A stretch of DNA of 64,000 bases from JAJPJE01 sp963724985 (GCA_963724985.1 CAVRWV010000025.1:186001-250000), one strand, 5' to 3'; positions 7,606 to 17,517 are shown, numbered from the stretch's first letter. Numbers and translations: made by a program. The notes: generated by a model not told the origin, from the sequence alone.

Positions 7606-8091
7606 TTACTCCTTTGGAGTTTCGCGGAACATCGCAATCGCTTCGATCTCAACCAGCAGGTCGGGACGGCACAGCTTCGCCTGGATGCCAGTGGACGCCG
7701 GCACGGGATCGAGTCCCTGTTGCTGGTAGAACGTGGTGCGCTCCTCGTTGAAGGCCTCGTAATCGCGATCGATATCGCGCAGATAGCAACTGGTGCGCAC
7801 GATGTCTTTCCAGGTGCAGCCTTCGGCTTCGAGCAGACCGGTGATGTTCTTGAATGTGCGCTGGCACTGGGCGCGGAAGTCGCCGACGTGCACGGTCTTG
7901 CCGTACTCGTCGATGCTGGCCGTGCCCGAAATCAGCAGGATCACAAGACCGTTGAGATCAATGCGCATGCCGCGAACGAAAGAACTGGGCTTTGAGTAGT
8001 CGTAGGCTTCGTTGAGAACTTTGAGATTGGTGATCGCCCGCTTTTCGATGGGAGCGTGCGCGATGGCTTCGAGAATTTCCTGTACCTGCAT
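7606..8091 (-). CDS. RidA/YjgF-family protein
   Basis: The protein has 161 residues starting at ATG 8091 with AGGAG upstream. The RidA fold is recognisable from VILLISGTASIDEYGKTVH, the DFRAQCQRTFKNI helix, the CYLRDIDRDYEAFNEERT stretch and the C-terminal KLCRPDLLVEIEAIA. In canonical members an Arg in that last strand binds the carboxylate of imine or enamine substrates; here the R of CRPDLLVEIE takes that place. A 40-residue N-terminal helix makes it longer than the usual 125-130 residues. It has no signal peptide, so it is the one clearly cytoplasmic member between exported neighbours. Confidence 0.85.
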   Translation of the reverse strand: MQVQEILEAIAHAPIEKRAITNLKVLNEAYDYSKPSSFVRGMRIDLNGLVILLISGTASIDEYGKTVHVGDFRAQCQRTFKNITGLLEAEGCTWKDIVRTSCYLRDIDRDYEAFNEERTTFYQQQGLDPVPASTGIQAKLCRPDLLVEIEAIAMFRETPKE

Positions 8092-8103
8092 GTGAATAGC
8101 TCC

Positions 8104-9168
8104 TTACTTCTGACGTATTCCGTGACTTAAACCTTCTGCGGTGGCGACCCAGAGGTCGTCACCCTGAAAATCAACGCCGAGGACGTAGTTATGCGCCGGC
8201 GCGGTATCGACTGCGATATTCGTAATGTTTCCGGCGGCATCGCGCACCAGCATCTCCGGCTTGTGCGTGTCGAGAGCGGGGCGATAGACGGACCAGTTGG
8301 TTCCGTCGTAATAAGCGAGACCTTTGTCGGTACTGAACCAGGCGCGATTCGCGTCGACAGCTTTCACCTGGTTTAGAAAATTGCTGGGAAGGCCGCTGTC
8401 CTTGGTGAGAAAGTTGTGCCAGTAGCGACCGTCGTAGCGGCTGGCGCCGAAGTAAGTGGCGACCCAGAGAATCTTGTCGACGTAGCTGACGGAGGTGGTG
8501 ATCTCGTGGATCAGGCCCTGGTCTTTGAGCACGACCATCTCGGTTTCGCCGTCAGGATCGTTGTAGTCCTTCCAGTGTTGCGTTTTGACGTCGTACTCAA
8601 GGACGCCGCCACCCCAAACGGCGTAGTAAACCTTGTCTTCGGCGGGACTGACAGCATAGGTCCAGATTTCATACATCGGCGTGTTGCGCTCGTTGTAGAG
8701 ATTCCACTGACCGGTGCGAGTATTCAGGCGTCCGCCACCTGCGGCAGTGGCGACCCAGACGTAATCGCCGAGGACGCCGACGTTGTAGACGACGTCGTTG
8801 GGGAGGCCGGAGTTGAGTTGCGTAAAGCTATCGATGCGCCCGGCCGAGATGCGGCTGAGGCCGCCGAGCGTGGCAGCCCATACGTCGCCGGTGCGCTTAT
8901 CGAGCGCGAGCCCGAGCACTGCCTGGTGCGCCAGGCCATCACTCGGACGAAAGACCCTCCACTTGCCGCCTTCGTAGAGACCCAGTCCGTTGTCTGTGCC
9001 AGCCCAGATGCGCGGGCCATCAACGAGTACGGCATAAACGTGATCGTTAGGAAGTCCGTTCGCGGCGGAGAAGTTCTCCCAGCGGAAGCGGGGCATGTCT
9101 TGCGAAAAAAGGAGACAGGAAAAGCTCGCGATGAAAAACAACGCGATCGAGTAGGTGCGTGTTCTCAT
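8104..9168 (-). CDS. Secreted beta-propeller protein with two-component-regulator-type (Reg_prop) repeats
   Basis: The protein has 354 residues with a signal peptide (TYSIALFFIASFSCLLFSQ). It then carries repeated propeller blades of the form NGLPNDHVYAVLVD..IWAGTDNGLGLY, VWAATLGGLSRI and AWFSTDKGLAYYDG. These blades are normally the periplasmic sensor of hybrid kinases, but no kinase or membrane anchor follows here. The whole protein is just the propeller. ATG 9168 overlaps the stop of the upstream cytochrome gene by 4 bp (ATGA), so the two are translated together. The ligand is unknown. Confidence 0.8.
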   Translation of the reverse strand: MRTRTYSIALFFIASFSCLLFSQDMPRFRWENFSAANGLPNDHVYAVLVDGPRIWAGTDNGLGLYEGGKWRVFRPSDGLAHQAVLGLALDKRTGDVWAATLGGLSRISAGRIDSFTQLNSGLPNDVVYNVGVLGDYVWVATAAGGGRLNTRTGQWNLYNERNTPMYEIWTYAVSPAEDKVYYAVWGGGVLEYDVKTQHWKDYNDPDGETEMVVLKDQGLIHEITTSVSYVDKILWVATYFGASRYDGRYWHNFLTKDSGLPSNFLNQVKAVDANRAWFSTDKGLAYYDGTNWSVYRPALDTHKPEMLVRDAAGNITNIAVDTAPAHNYVLGVDFQGDDLWVATAEGLSHGIRQK

Positions 9169-11018
9169 AAAGTCCTCAGGTATTCGATCAAGTCGTTGAG
9201 CTCGTCCTTGGTCAAATCGTTGGTGACGCCGTGGGTATCATGCGGATTGAATACCGTCCAGATCTCTTCCATCGAGCGAGCAGAGCCATCGTGCAGATAC
9301 GGCCCCGAATAAGCGATGTTGGGCAGATGCGGCGTATCAATGAGTGAAGAGCGATCGATCGCTTTTCCGGAGCCGACGTCGGCTAATTGGCGATTCGTGT
9401 ATTTCGGTCCGCTATGACAGAAGGCACACTGATTGCTTTCGGGAATGGGCTGGTTCGATTTGGTCCTGGTGCGTTCGAAGATTGCTTTGCCGCGCTCCTG
9501 TTGTGGCGTGAGCTGTCCATCCGGCAAGCGATAACGATTCGGACGCAGCGGAATGGAGAAAATGTAGGTATCGAGATCCGCGAGTTCCTGTTCGTTGTAG
9601 CTCTGCGAGCGGTAGAAGAACTTTTCCGTCCGCGGGCCGCATTCCGTCTGCAGGTTCGGATTGCCGCCATTCCACTTGAATGGCTCGGTGCCGCTTAGAT
9701 CTTCAATGGAGCGATTGTCGACGACGTCTTTGCCGAAACCGTCGGGCTCAAGATCCCAGTTCATGCCGTCGAAGGTGGAATCGAGATGGCAGTTGGCGCA
9801 GCTGAACTGGCCCTGGAATGCGAACTTTGCGTTGTAGAAAAGACGCTCACCACGGCGATTCGCGCTGATGGTCTGTGGACCACCCAAGTCGATGGACTGG
9901 GCAATCTGGTTGTTGGCGGTATCGATCACAGTGACGGTGTCGCCGAGGCGATTGGCAATGTAGAGACGTTTGCCGTCGGGGGAGAGCAGCACGCCGCGAG
10001 GATCTGGGCCCACCGGAATTCTAGCTACGACGTAATTGGCTGAAGCGGAGAGATCGTTGGCGAACGGCTGGCGCTGCGACCTGGCGAAGGTGAGTAAATG
10101 CTGCGTGTCGATGACGGTGACGATACCGGCCCCGCCACTGGAGACGAAGATCTTCGATTTGTCCGGTGAGATGGCGACACCAAAGGGTCGCGCGAAGTAG
10201 CGCTCAAGCTCGTCGATCGGCACCTGGACGGTTTGGCCGGCATCTTCGCCGAAGATGGTGAGCGTATCGACGAAGGCCCATCCGTGTTCTACGTGTGCGA
10301 GTGGGACCAGATTCTTCGGCTTTAGTTGTGCAACGATGCTGAGCTTCCCGTCGCTTGAGCTCGCCAGATGAAAGACTCCAGCTACGTTATGCAGAGGCTT
10401 GCGCTCGACAACGTCCTGGGTATCAGTGTCGATGACGGTAATTTCCGATTCCGGCGGAGTACGAAACTTTCCAATGTTCGGATAAATGTGGGTGCAGTAG
10501 ATCTGCTTTCCATCGGGAGAGAGGGTGAGGTAACTGGCGCCGCGTCCAGCAACCAGGCGCTTGGTCTCTTTGCCGCTGGCGAGATCGATAACCGAGATAT
10601 CGTTGCTCAGGCGATTCGCGGTGTACAGTGTGCGGCCTTCGCGATCGGGGACCGCGCTGATGGGCTCGAATCCGGCGGGAACGAGGCGAGCAACCGAGAG
10701 CGTGCTGGTATCGATGACCGAGACGTTGTCGGACCAGGAGTTGGCGACGTAAATCTGCCTACCATCAGGCGAAAGAGAAATTCCGGTGGGCACGTGGCCA
10801 ACCGCGATTTGCTTGATTACTTTCCCGCTGGCGATATCGACCACGCGCAACTCGTCGCTCTTCTCGCACACTACGTAGAGCGAGCGGCCATCGGCCGACA
10901 GCGCCATCTCGACAGGATTGAGATAGCGGGCGTCCTCTCCCGCGGACCACGCACCGATGCCGAGCACGGCGGCGAGAAGCAGACCGATTACAAGTGCCAA
11001 TTGGAGGCGGGCGCGCAT
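9165..11018 (-). CDS. Periplasmic YVTN beta-propeller fused to a di-haem cytochrome c domain
   Basis: The protein has 617 residues. A signal anchor (LALVIGLLLAAVLGIGAW) precedes a seven-bladed YVTN-type propeller at about 30-385, with repeats such as LSPDGRQIYVANSWSDNVSV and LSPDGKRLYIANRLGDTVTV. A cytochrome c peroxidase/MauG-like domain follows with two CXXCH haem sites, CANCH (407-411) and CAFCH (531-535). It is predicted to carry out periplasmic electron transfer or oxidation of an unknown substrate. The start ATG overlaps the presumed TGA of the ASPIC gene (TGATG) and the end overlaps the next gene, placing it in the middle of a coupled operon. Confidence 0.88.
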   Translation of the reverse strand: MRARLQLALVIGLLLAAVLGIGAWSAGEDARYLNPVEMALSADGRSLYVVCEKSDELRVVDIASGKVIKQIAVGHVPTGISLSPDGRQIYVANSWSDNVSVIDTSTLSVARLVPAGFEPISAVPDREGRTLYTANRLSNDISVIDLASGKETKRLVAGRGASYLTLSPDGKQIYCTHIYPNIGKFRTPPESEITVIDTDTQDVVERKPLHNVAGVFHLASSSDGKLSIVAQLKPKNLVPLAHVEHGWAFVDTLTIFGEDAGQTVQVPIDELERYFARPFGVAISPDKSKIFVSSGGAGIVTVIDTQHLLTFARSQRQPFANDLSASANYVVARIPVGPDPRGVLLSPDGKRLYIANRLGDTVTVIDTANNQIAQSIDLGGPQTISANRRGERLFYNAKFAFQGQFSCANCHLDSTFDGMNWDLEPDGFGKDVVDNRSIEDLSGTEPFKWNGGNPNLQTECGPRTEKFFYRSQSYNEQELADLDTYIFSIPLRPNRYRLPDGQLTPQQERGKAIFERTRTKSNQPIPESNQCAFCHSGPKYTNRQLADVGSGKAIDRSSLIDTPHLPNIAYSGPYLHDGSARSMEEIWTVFNPHDTHGVTNDLTKDELNDLIEYLRTL

Positions 11019-12636
11019 CAGGGCTCCTCCACGAGTAGTATTGATCGACCTTCAAGTTTTGGAGCGTCTGCTCTTTTCCGCTTGGCCACTTGATGGTGAG
11101 TCGGTCGACTTTGGTGGCGGAGCCGAGGCCGAAGTGGATGCGATCATCGTCTTGCGAGAGATAACTGGAGCCGGCAAATCTTTCAGCGACCTGCTTCTTG
11201 CCACCTGCGGTTAATTCAAGACGTGCACCGATGCCGTCGCGATTGCTCTTCTTGCCTTTCAGCTTGACGGCGATCCAGTGACTGTCGTTTTTCGAAACGT
11301 TGTGAAAGAGCGTGCCGCGAGCACCCAGGTTTACGACGAAAGCGTCCATCTTGCCGTCGTTGTCGTAATCCGCGAAGCACGCACCGCGCGAGACCGTCTT
11401 AACATCCATGACGGCTCCGGCCTGGCGAGAGACGTCGTCGTATAGACCGTTGCCCAATCCACGGAACAGCGACTGCTCTTGGGGCACAAGGTGAATGAGG
11501 CCGCCGTGGAAGGTCATGATGTCGGGAATGCCGTCGTTATCGAAGTCGTAGATGCCGCTGCCCCAGCTCACGTATTGCGCGGTCGCCTGAGAAATGCCGG
11601 CCTTCTCGCTAATGTCCTCGAACCGGTTTTTCCCGATGTTCTTCATGAGGCGGTTGTACTTCGAATCAGTGACCCAGAGATCGATCACGCCATCACCATC
11701 AACGTCGGCAAATATCGGTCCCATGGCGGAGGTTGACTCACCGTTTTGTCCATAGGCGGTGCCGGAGTCAGAGGCAATTTCTTCAAACGTGCCGTCGTGC
11801 TTGTTGTGGAACAGGAAGTTTTCGGTCTTATCGTTGGCGACGTAAATGTCGGGATATCCGTCGCCGTCGAAGTCAGCAGCCGTGGCGCCCATGGTGCGGC
11901 CCTTGAAGACGCCGATACCAGATTTGTCGGTCACATCCGTGAACGTGCCGTTGCAGTTGTTGTGATAGAGACGGTTGGTGTCGGCTTCGTAATCGAGTGG
12001 GCCAGGATAATTGTCGGCCGGATAGAAATTGCGGTACTTGGGATCAAATTGAACATAGCGGCCAACGAACAGATCGACGCAACCGTCTTTGTCGTAGTCG
12101 AGCCAGGTGGAGCTAATGGACCAGCGATCGACTTGGATTCCGGTTTTCGCGGTGACATCCGTGAAGGTGCCGTTTCCGTTGTTGTGATAGAGAATCGCCT
12201 GGCCGTAGCCGGTTACGAAGAGATCGACGAAGCCGTCGTTGTCGTAGTCGGCGGCGATGGCAGCCATACCGTAGATGTTTGCCGCGACGCCGGCCTGGTC
12301 GGTGACGTCGGTGAATTTGCCGTTGCCGTCATTGCGATAGAGATGATTGTGCGGCGGAGTCTCGGGTTCTTTTTTCAGCGGATAGGGGTGCATGCCCGGC
12401 CCGAGCGGCTTGCCGGAAACCACGTAGAGGTCTGGCCGGCCGTCGTTGTTGTAGTCGAACCAAACGCAGCCTCCGCCAGTTCCTTCGAGCAGTGAGCCGA
12501 GATCCTGCGCGCCGAAGCTGTGCGTAAAGTTGATTCCGGATGCGGCCGTGGCGTCCTCGAACTGAATGGTGCTTTTGCCGGACTGTGCCCATAGCACGGA
12601 CGAGAGCATCAGTATTCCTAAAATACGAACGAACAA
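11018..12636 (-). CDS. Secreted FG-GAP / ASPIC-UnbV repeat protein (frameshifted at its last codons)
   Basis: A signal peptide (FVRILGILMLSSVLWAQ) is followed by many calcium-binding FG-GAP blades (FDYNNDGRPDLYVVSG, ADFDGDGYPDIYVAND, ADVDGDGVIDLWVTDS). It ends in an ASPIC/UnbV domain (LELTAGGKKQVAERFAGSSYL, VDRLTIKWPSGKEQTL). The open frame runs past the natural end into an Arg-rich shadow of the next gene, to 10765. Deleting the shift at about 11034 restores YYxVEEP and a TGA at 11018-11020 that overlaps the next ATG, as expected in this operon, so one base appears to be missing. The protein is predicted to be extracellular or periplasmic and adhesive or scaffolding; no enzyme motif is seen. 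Confidence 0.82.
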
Positions 12637-12637
12637 A

Positions 12638-14012
12638 TCAGTGACCTCCAGTCCGTGTGTGCGATGTTTCCAAAGTCAGATCGACGGGGTCCGTCGACTT
12701 CAGCAGTACTTTTGGGACCTCGTTATCGGGCGCGCGTTCGGGCCCGGCGTGGCAGCCGACGCAGATACGTTGTTCTCCGCGTCGTGTCCAGAACCATCCA
12801 GCTTCCTTCTTCAGAGTTTTGCCATTGGCATCGATAAGTTCGAACTTGATTGGCTGATCGGAAGGGACATGCAGGAAGAACGAGCCGTCGGTCTCTACCG
12901 GCGATGAGCCAATGAGCTTAGGTTGGCCGGATGCCCCGGCCGTGTAGACCTTCACGGTGGCGATGGAGCCTGGATCGAAGTGGTAAGTCGATGTGTACGC
13001 GTTCAGACAAAGCAGGTTGGCGTTTGGCCAGTCATGCAAACCGGAAGGATGGCGGTTCGGGACGGGTCGCGAAGCGATCAATATAGGCTGGAGCAGGTTG
13101 AGCCCATCCTGGGTGGCGACTGGTTCGAGCGATAGCGTGCCAGGCGTCCACTGCATCAGGCGATACGGTTCCGCAGAGCTCTTGCGCCAACTGACGAGCC
13201 ATTCGCCTGAACGGCATCTGGGCCACATCCCCTGCAAATTGCCCTTTGGGCGCGGAGATCGGGTCGGCGTGCGCCAGCGGTGAGGTAAAGCGCGCGAGGG
13301 AGTTGGCGGAAGCAAAAACGATATCGCCGGCTGAATTCTGCTTTCCGGAGTGACGGTCGGCACCGTGATCGCAGCGATAGGATTCGACTCCGCTGCCATC
13401 GGTGTAAACGGTGTAGAGTTCAGATTTTGTGCCAGCTCCGAGCGGATAGACAGCTTCGAAGAGCACGCGTCCGTCCTGCAGGACATCAGAAGGAAAGGCG
13501 TTGCCCGGAATGAATGTCAGCGGGGTGACTGCGCTTTGCCAACTCGAGGGCGAGTGGGCTCCATCAAGTAGCGCAGTCTCGATTACAAAGCGGCCGGACT
13601 TCCGTTCTGCGAAAATCATGCGGGAATCAGGCAGATAGAAAGGACGGACGCACTGGTCTTTGCAGTGGGTGATCTGTTTCGCCTGGGCGCCGTTGCTGGC
13701 CGCTTCCCAGATCTGCCAGTGATCGCCAGCGTGCTTCTTTCCGGCGAAGAGGATATGAGTGCCGTCAAACGAAACATTCGCGTCAGCTGAGGCTGCGAAC
13801 GCTGAAAGAAGTTGGCGCTGACCTTTGCTGTCGCGGGTCCACAGGTTCGCTCCCAGCGGGAAGCGCTCAGCACCGCGAATCCAGGCTTCTGAGTTGAACG
13901 CTTTCGCGGCGGTAATGACGATGGGTGTCGTTTGAGAAGAGGACGCACGCAATGACGTCGTTGAGACGAACAATGCGATCAGGAGGGAGAGTCCGTGTAG
14001 CCGCAGTCGCAC
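12638..14012 (-). CDS. Exported propeller protein with hydrazine-synthase-alpha-like C-terminus and one CXXCH haem site (frameshifted)
   Basis: It starts with GTG at 14012, overlapping the DAHP-synthase stop as TAGTG. A signal peptide (LSLLIALFVSTTSLRASS) leads into WD40/PD40-like blades (ANVSFDGTHILFAGKKHAGD). The frame then shifts near 13210: an extra base turns VAQMPSGEWLVSWRKSS into an unrelated tail. The second part contains HDWPNANLLCLNAY, SPVETDGSFFLHVPSDQPI, GWFWTRRGEQRICVGCHAGPE with the haem motif CVGCH, and a C-terminal extension. This layout matches the widespread HzsA-middle-domain-like cytochromes, not true anammox hydrazine synthase. The intact length would be about 457 residues. 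Confidence 0.78.
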
Positions 14013-14932
14013 TAATGCCCCCCTGCCACTGCGGTCAACTCGGTCTGCACTTCACGATATCCGGCTTGCAGATCGATATAGGGCTGCAGATCCCGCATCA
14101 TGGATTCGAACTGCTCGAAGGTCAGCGACTGCTCTCCGTCGCTCATGGCTTTCGCCGGATTCGGGTGGACTTCCACGAGAAGGCCGTCGGCGCCAACGAC
14201 AACTCCAGCACGCGCCAGAACTGGCACCAAGGCGCGCAATCCCGCGGCGTGGCTGGGGTCGACGATCACAGGAAGATGCGAAACCATTTTCAGGACTGGG
14301 ACGGCGCTCACGTCGAAGGTATTGCGGGTGGCTTTTTCGAAGGTGCGAATACCGCGCTCGCAGAGAATCACATCAGGATTGCCCGCCATCACAATGCACT
14401 GTGCTGAGCGCAACAGCTCCTGCAAAGTCGAGCTCAGTCCGCGCTTGAGCAGCACGGGCCGGCCACACTTGCCGAGCGCTTCCAGCAGCGAGTAGTTCTC
14501 CATGTTGCGGGTGCCGACTTGCATGATGTCGGCGTATTCGGCGATGACAGAGACTTCTGCCTCGGACATCACTTCCGTGACGATGGCCAGGCCGGTTGCT
14601 TCACGAGCCTTGGCGAGAATCTTCAGGCCTTCGACGCCGAGACCCTGAAAGGAATAGGGAGAGGAGCGGGGCTTGTAGGCGCCGCCGCGCAGGATGCGCG
14701 CGCCCGATCGAGCGACAGATTCCGCCGTCTGCAGGACCTGTTGTTCGGACTCGACGGCGCAAGGGCCTGCCATCACGACAAAGTCGCCGGCGCCGATCTC
14801 GATGTCGCGGACGCGGATTACTGTTTGGGCGTCCGGACTCTTCTTCGTTACCAGGTCGAACGAAGAGAAATGTCCATTCCAGGGAGTATTCACGTTAGCG
14901 AATTCAAGGTAGGCGCGAGGAATCCAGCTCAC
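14012..14932 (-). CDS. 3-deoxy-7-phosphoheptulonate (DAHP) synthase, AroA-I-beta type
   Basis: The protein has 306 residues. Core motifs are FVVMAGPCAVESEQQV, ARILRGGAYKPRSSPYSFQG, VLLKRGLSSTLQELL, ILCERGIRTFEK, VIVDPSHAAG and VGADGLLVEVHPNP. It condenses PEP and erythrose-4-phosphate as the first step of the shikimate pathway. It lacks the N-terminal ferredoxin-like regulatory domain of many members, so it is probably not feedback-controlled in that way. The start is unclear: GTG 14932 or GTG 14890 (VNTPWNG), neither with a strong ribosome site. Its stop overlaps the following cytochrome gene, which makes it the first gene of the exported-propeller operon. Confidence 0.9.
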   Translation of the reverse strand: MSWIPRAYLEFANVNTPWNGHFSSFDLVTKKSPDAQTVIRVRDIEIGAGDFVVMAGPCAVESEQQVLQTAESVARSGARILRGGAYKPRSSPYSFQGLGVEGLKILAKAREATGLAIVTEVMSEAEVSVIAEYADIMQVGTRNMENYSLLEALGKCGRPVLLKRGLSSTLQELLRSAQCIVMAGNPDVILCERGIRTFEKATRNTFDVSAVPVLKMVSHLPVIVDPSHAAGLRALVPVLARAGVVVGADGLLVEVHPNPAKAMSDGEQSLTFEQFESMMRDLQPYIDLQAGYREVQTELTAVAGGH

Positions 14933-15303
14933 TGTGATTTACGTCACGAGCAGCCTGTGACAGCGCGGCGTTTTTCGCGAAAAAGTTGCAAAGTTCACGC
15001 GCATATTAGGGAGTCAATAATATGTTTCCACTACTCGGGAAGCTGACTCACCACACAGCCACAGACAGACGGAGAGGATCAAAATAAGGTTCTGATCTTG
15101 CCCGCCTCGGCGGTGATCCTGGTATTCGCAGCGCGACGGCTCACGGTTCGCCACAGTGCTTCTCTACCTCTTTGTCTCTCTGGCGAGTTCCGGCCTTGAG
15201 TGCCACATCTCGCAACGAACGTCACAGGCGCATATGACGCACGTCCTAGACCCTATGGTCGTGTCGCCGGGAGAATCCGTTCGACCGCCGAAAGGAATGA
15301 TTT
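14933..15303. other. 371-bp divergent intergenic region
   Basis: It lies between the minus-strand DAHP-synthase operon and the plus-strand acyl-CoA dehydrogenase operon, so it must carry both promoters. I see an AT-richer stretch around 15005-15030 (TATTAGGGAGTCAATAATATG) but no convincing pair of promoter boxes, no hairpin with T-tract and no credible small gene. Confidence 0.5.
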
Positions 15304-17517
15304 ATGGCAACTGCGACCTCGGCCCCTCCGGAAATTCTGCGCACTTTACCCAGCGATGCTGTACGTCAAATCCAGTGGCGGTTTGCGGATCGCTACGATC
15401 TGCAGATGCTGATCCAGTCGGTGCGCGCAGTGGCGCGTGGACCGGTTGCACAGTTGGTCGCTGCAGGTGGACGCAACTCTCACGAGTGGACGGAGCAAAA
15501 GAACGAACTGCTGGAGCATTTCGACCGGTCAGGGATCACGGCGGTTTTTATGGAACCGGAGCAGGGAGGCTTCATCGCCGGGCCGAAAAATCTGGCGCTG
15601 GCGCTCGTGGCATTCGAGTTGGCGTGGGTGGATGGCGGCGCAGCCACGGGAAGTCTGGCCGGATGCCTGGCGCTGGCACCGATTCATGAGCGCGGCACTG
15701 CTGAGCAACGCGATCACTATATGCGGCTCGCCGCTCCTGTGCAGCCGGGCGAGGATCGCAAAGCGTGGCGTGGAGCGTTCTGCCTGACGGAGCCGATTCC
15801 TTATGTTGGCGTCGATACCGGGATGCTGAACGGCAAGCTCAGCGTGGAGAAGTGGGAGGCGGGCGAAGAGCCAGTGCTGCATGTCGAAAAGCGCGGGCGA
15901 TTCATCACAAATATTGGATTTGCGAACTTCGTAACGGCTGCGGTGGATTCGGCTGATCCACGTATCAAGGGCAGCTGCATGGTGATCCTGGAGGAAGGCG
16001 ATCCGGGCATATTCGATCGTGGTACACCGACGCGCAAGCTGGTGCATCAGCTGTCGTCCACGGGCGATCCGATTTTCAATCTGCGTATTCCGGCTAGCCG
16101 GATTGTTGGTGGCTACGACGTGAAGGACGGCGTGATCGTCCCGCGCTTCAATCACAGCGAAGTCATCGAGGCGGTGTTCCGCCGCACACGCGTGACGGTG
16201 GGCGTGATGACCGCGGCAAAGTTGCTGTCGGCGGTTGAGCCGATCATTCGCTATCAACGCGGACGCTTTCGCGGAGCGGAGATGGCTACGCCGGGCTCGA
16301 TCCGTTACGAGCTGGGACTTCAACAAAGAGAAGACGCGCTGCACAGGCTGGTAGACGTTTGGGCGGCAGGTGAAGCGAGTGCCTCGCTTGGATTTGCGGC
16401 GGCGAGGCTCTTCGATGAACTCGATCCGGTTGAACGCGAGATCGACGAACAACTGAACCAACGTGGAGTCACTGGTGCACGCGCGCGGATGAAGGTGTTT
16501 CGTGAGGCTGGCGCGGAGGCAGTGAAACTGCTCGATCTGCCACCACAAGATTCGCAACGCGCGAAGCTCGAAACCGATCCGATGCTCCGTTTCGTGCAGA
16601 TGGATTCGCTGGCAGATGTGCTTTGTCCGGCGACGAAGTTATGGAACACCGGCTGCGGGTCGCAGATGATGCGAGAGGCCGTGAGCTTGATGGGCGGATA
16701 CGGCATCACCGAAGATTGTCCCGGATTCCTCGGGCACAAGTGGATGGACTCGCAGCTCGAGGCGACGTACGAGGGACCAGAGGCGGTGCAGCGGCGACAG
16801 CTTTCGGTGACGATGACGAATCCGGTGTTCCTGGCACAGTTCCGCAACTGGGTTCGCGAGATGCGCGAGATTGCGGCGACACATCCCGGCAGCGGAGCGT
16901 GCACGCTAGCCACAGCGATGCTGCTCTGGCTGTGGAGTATCGATCATCTGCAACACACGTCCGATGCAGATGGATCGAAGCTATATCAGAGTGCGCGACA
17001 GGGCGTGACGTTTCCGCTGGCCGATGCGCTTTGCTGGCTGGTGGCGGCGCGCTGCCAGATTATGGATCTGCTTGAACTGGAGCGGCGCGGTGGCGAAGAT
17101 CCGGCGCTGGCAGATGGATTCAGCGGGCTGCTGAATTTCATGAGCGACCTCTGCCATGTGCAGACCGCGCGAGCGAGCGGCGAAGTAGGACGCATCTGCG
17201 CGGAACTGGTCTTTGGTTACAACCGCCATCCAGCGTGGGACGCGGAAGGGTACAGCTCGTGCTATCGCGCTGACGATCTGGACGCGCTGGAAAGCATCAT
17301 GCCGGGAATCGCCGCATGCGCGCTGGATGTGATCGCCGCGGATGGTTCGCATGTTGGCAAAGCCGGACCATGCGCGGGTTGCGCTGGGTCACAGCAGTTC
17401 CAGGTACTGCGCAGCAGGCTGGACATTTGTCTCACCGGGTGCCGTTTGTCGAAAGATCGCGCGGCCGAGGCGCTTTCAAAGATCATGATTCCCGAAGCGC
17501 TGGACTATCCCGCATGA
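15304..17517 (+). CDS. Large acyl-CoA dehydrogenase-family protein (737 aa) with Cys-rich C-terminal extension
   Basis: The start is ATG 15304 after AAAGGA. Residues ~60-540 form an acyl-CoA dehydrogenase fold (AFCLTEPIPYVGVDTGM for the FAD/substrate loop, RRTRVTVGVMTAAKLL, MREAVSLMGGYGITEDCPG, LEATYEGPEAVQRRQLS). About 190 extra residues follow, ending in GPCAGCAGSQQF and CLTGCRLSKD, which look like metal or cluster ligands. Ordinary members have about 380-600 residues. It overlaps the next gene by ATGA and heads an operon with its own electron-transfer flavoprotein genes, so electrons from the acyl thioester should pass straight to quinone. The substrate is unknown. Confidence 0.82.
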   Translation: MATATSAPPEILRTLPSDAVRQIQWRFADRYDLQMLIQSVRAVARGPVAQLVAAGGRNSHEWTEQKNELLEHFDRSGITAVFMEPEQGGFIAGPKNLALALVAFELAWVDGGAATGSLAGCLALAPIHERGTAEQRDHYMRLAAPVQPGEDRKAWRGAFCLTEPIPYVGVDTGMLNGKLSVEKWEAGEEPVLHVEKRGRFITNIGFANFVTAAVDSADPRIKGSCMVILEEGDPGIFDRGTPTRKLVHQLSSTGDPIFNLRIPASRIVGGYDVKDGVIVPRFNHSEVIEAVFRRTRVTVGVMTAAKLLSAVEPIIRYQRGRFRGAEMATPGSIRYELGLQQREDALHRLVDVWAAGEASASLGFAAARLFDELDPVEREIDEQLNQRGVTGARARMKVFREAGAEAVKLLDLPPQDSQRAKLETDPMLRFVQMDSLADVLCPATKLWNTGCGSQMMREAVSLMGGYGITEDCPGFLGHKWMDSQLEATYEGPEAVQRRQLSVTMTNPVFLAQFRNWVREMREIAATHPGSGACTLATAMLLWLWSIDHLQHTSDADGSKLYQSARQGVTFPLADALCWLVAARCQIMDLLELERRGGEDPALADGFSGLLNFMSDLCHVQTARASGEVGRICAELVFGYNRHPAWDAEGYSSCYRADDLDALESIMPGIAACALDVIAADGSHVGKAGPCAGCAGSQQFQVLRSRLDICLTGCRLSKDRAAEALSKIMIPEALDYPA

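Noticed and set aside
8416..9312. 298-aa plus-strand ORF opposite the propeller gene
   Set aside because: It is a Val/Asp-rich antisense shadow of a GC-rich coding region with no start context or family motif.
10765..11017. C-terminal continuation of the ASPIC frame
   Set aside because: It is Arg-rich, overlaps the N-terminus of the well-supported cytochrome gene and follows a clear single-base shift.
12638..14012. Reading the HzsA-like protein as a true hydrazine synthase subunit
   Set aside because: Only one CXXCH site and no other anammox genes are present; the domain is widespread in unrelated cytochromes.
15156..15689. 177-aa plus-strand ORF overlapping the start of the large acyl-CoA dehydrogenase
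   Set aside because: Most of it is out of frame within the dehydrogenase gene, and no ribosome site precedes it.
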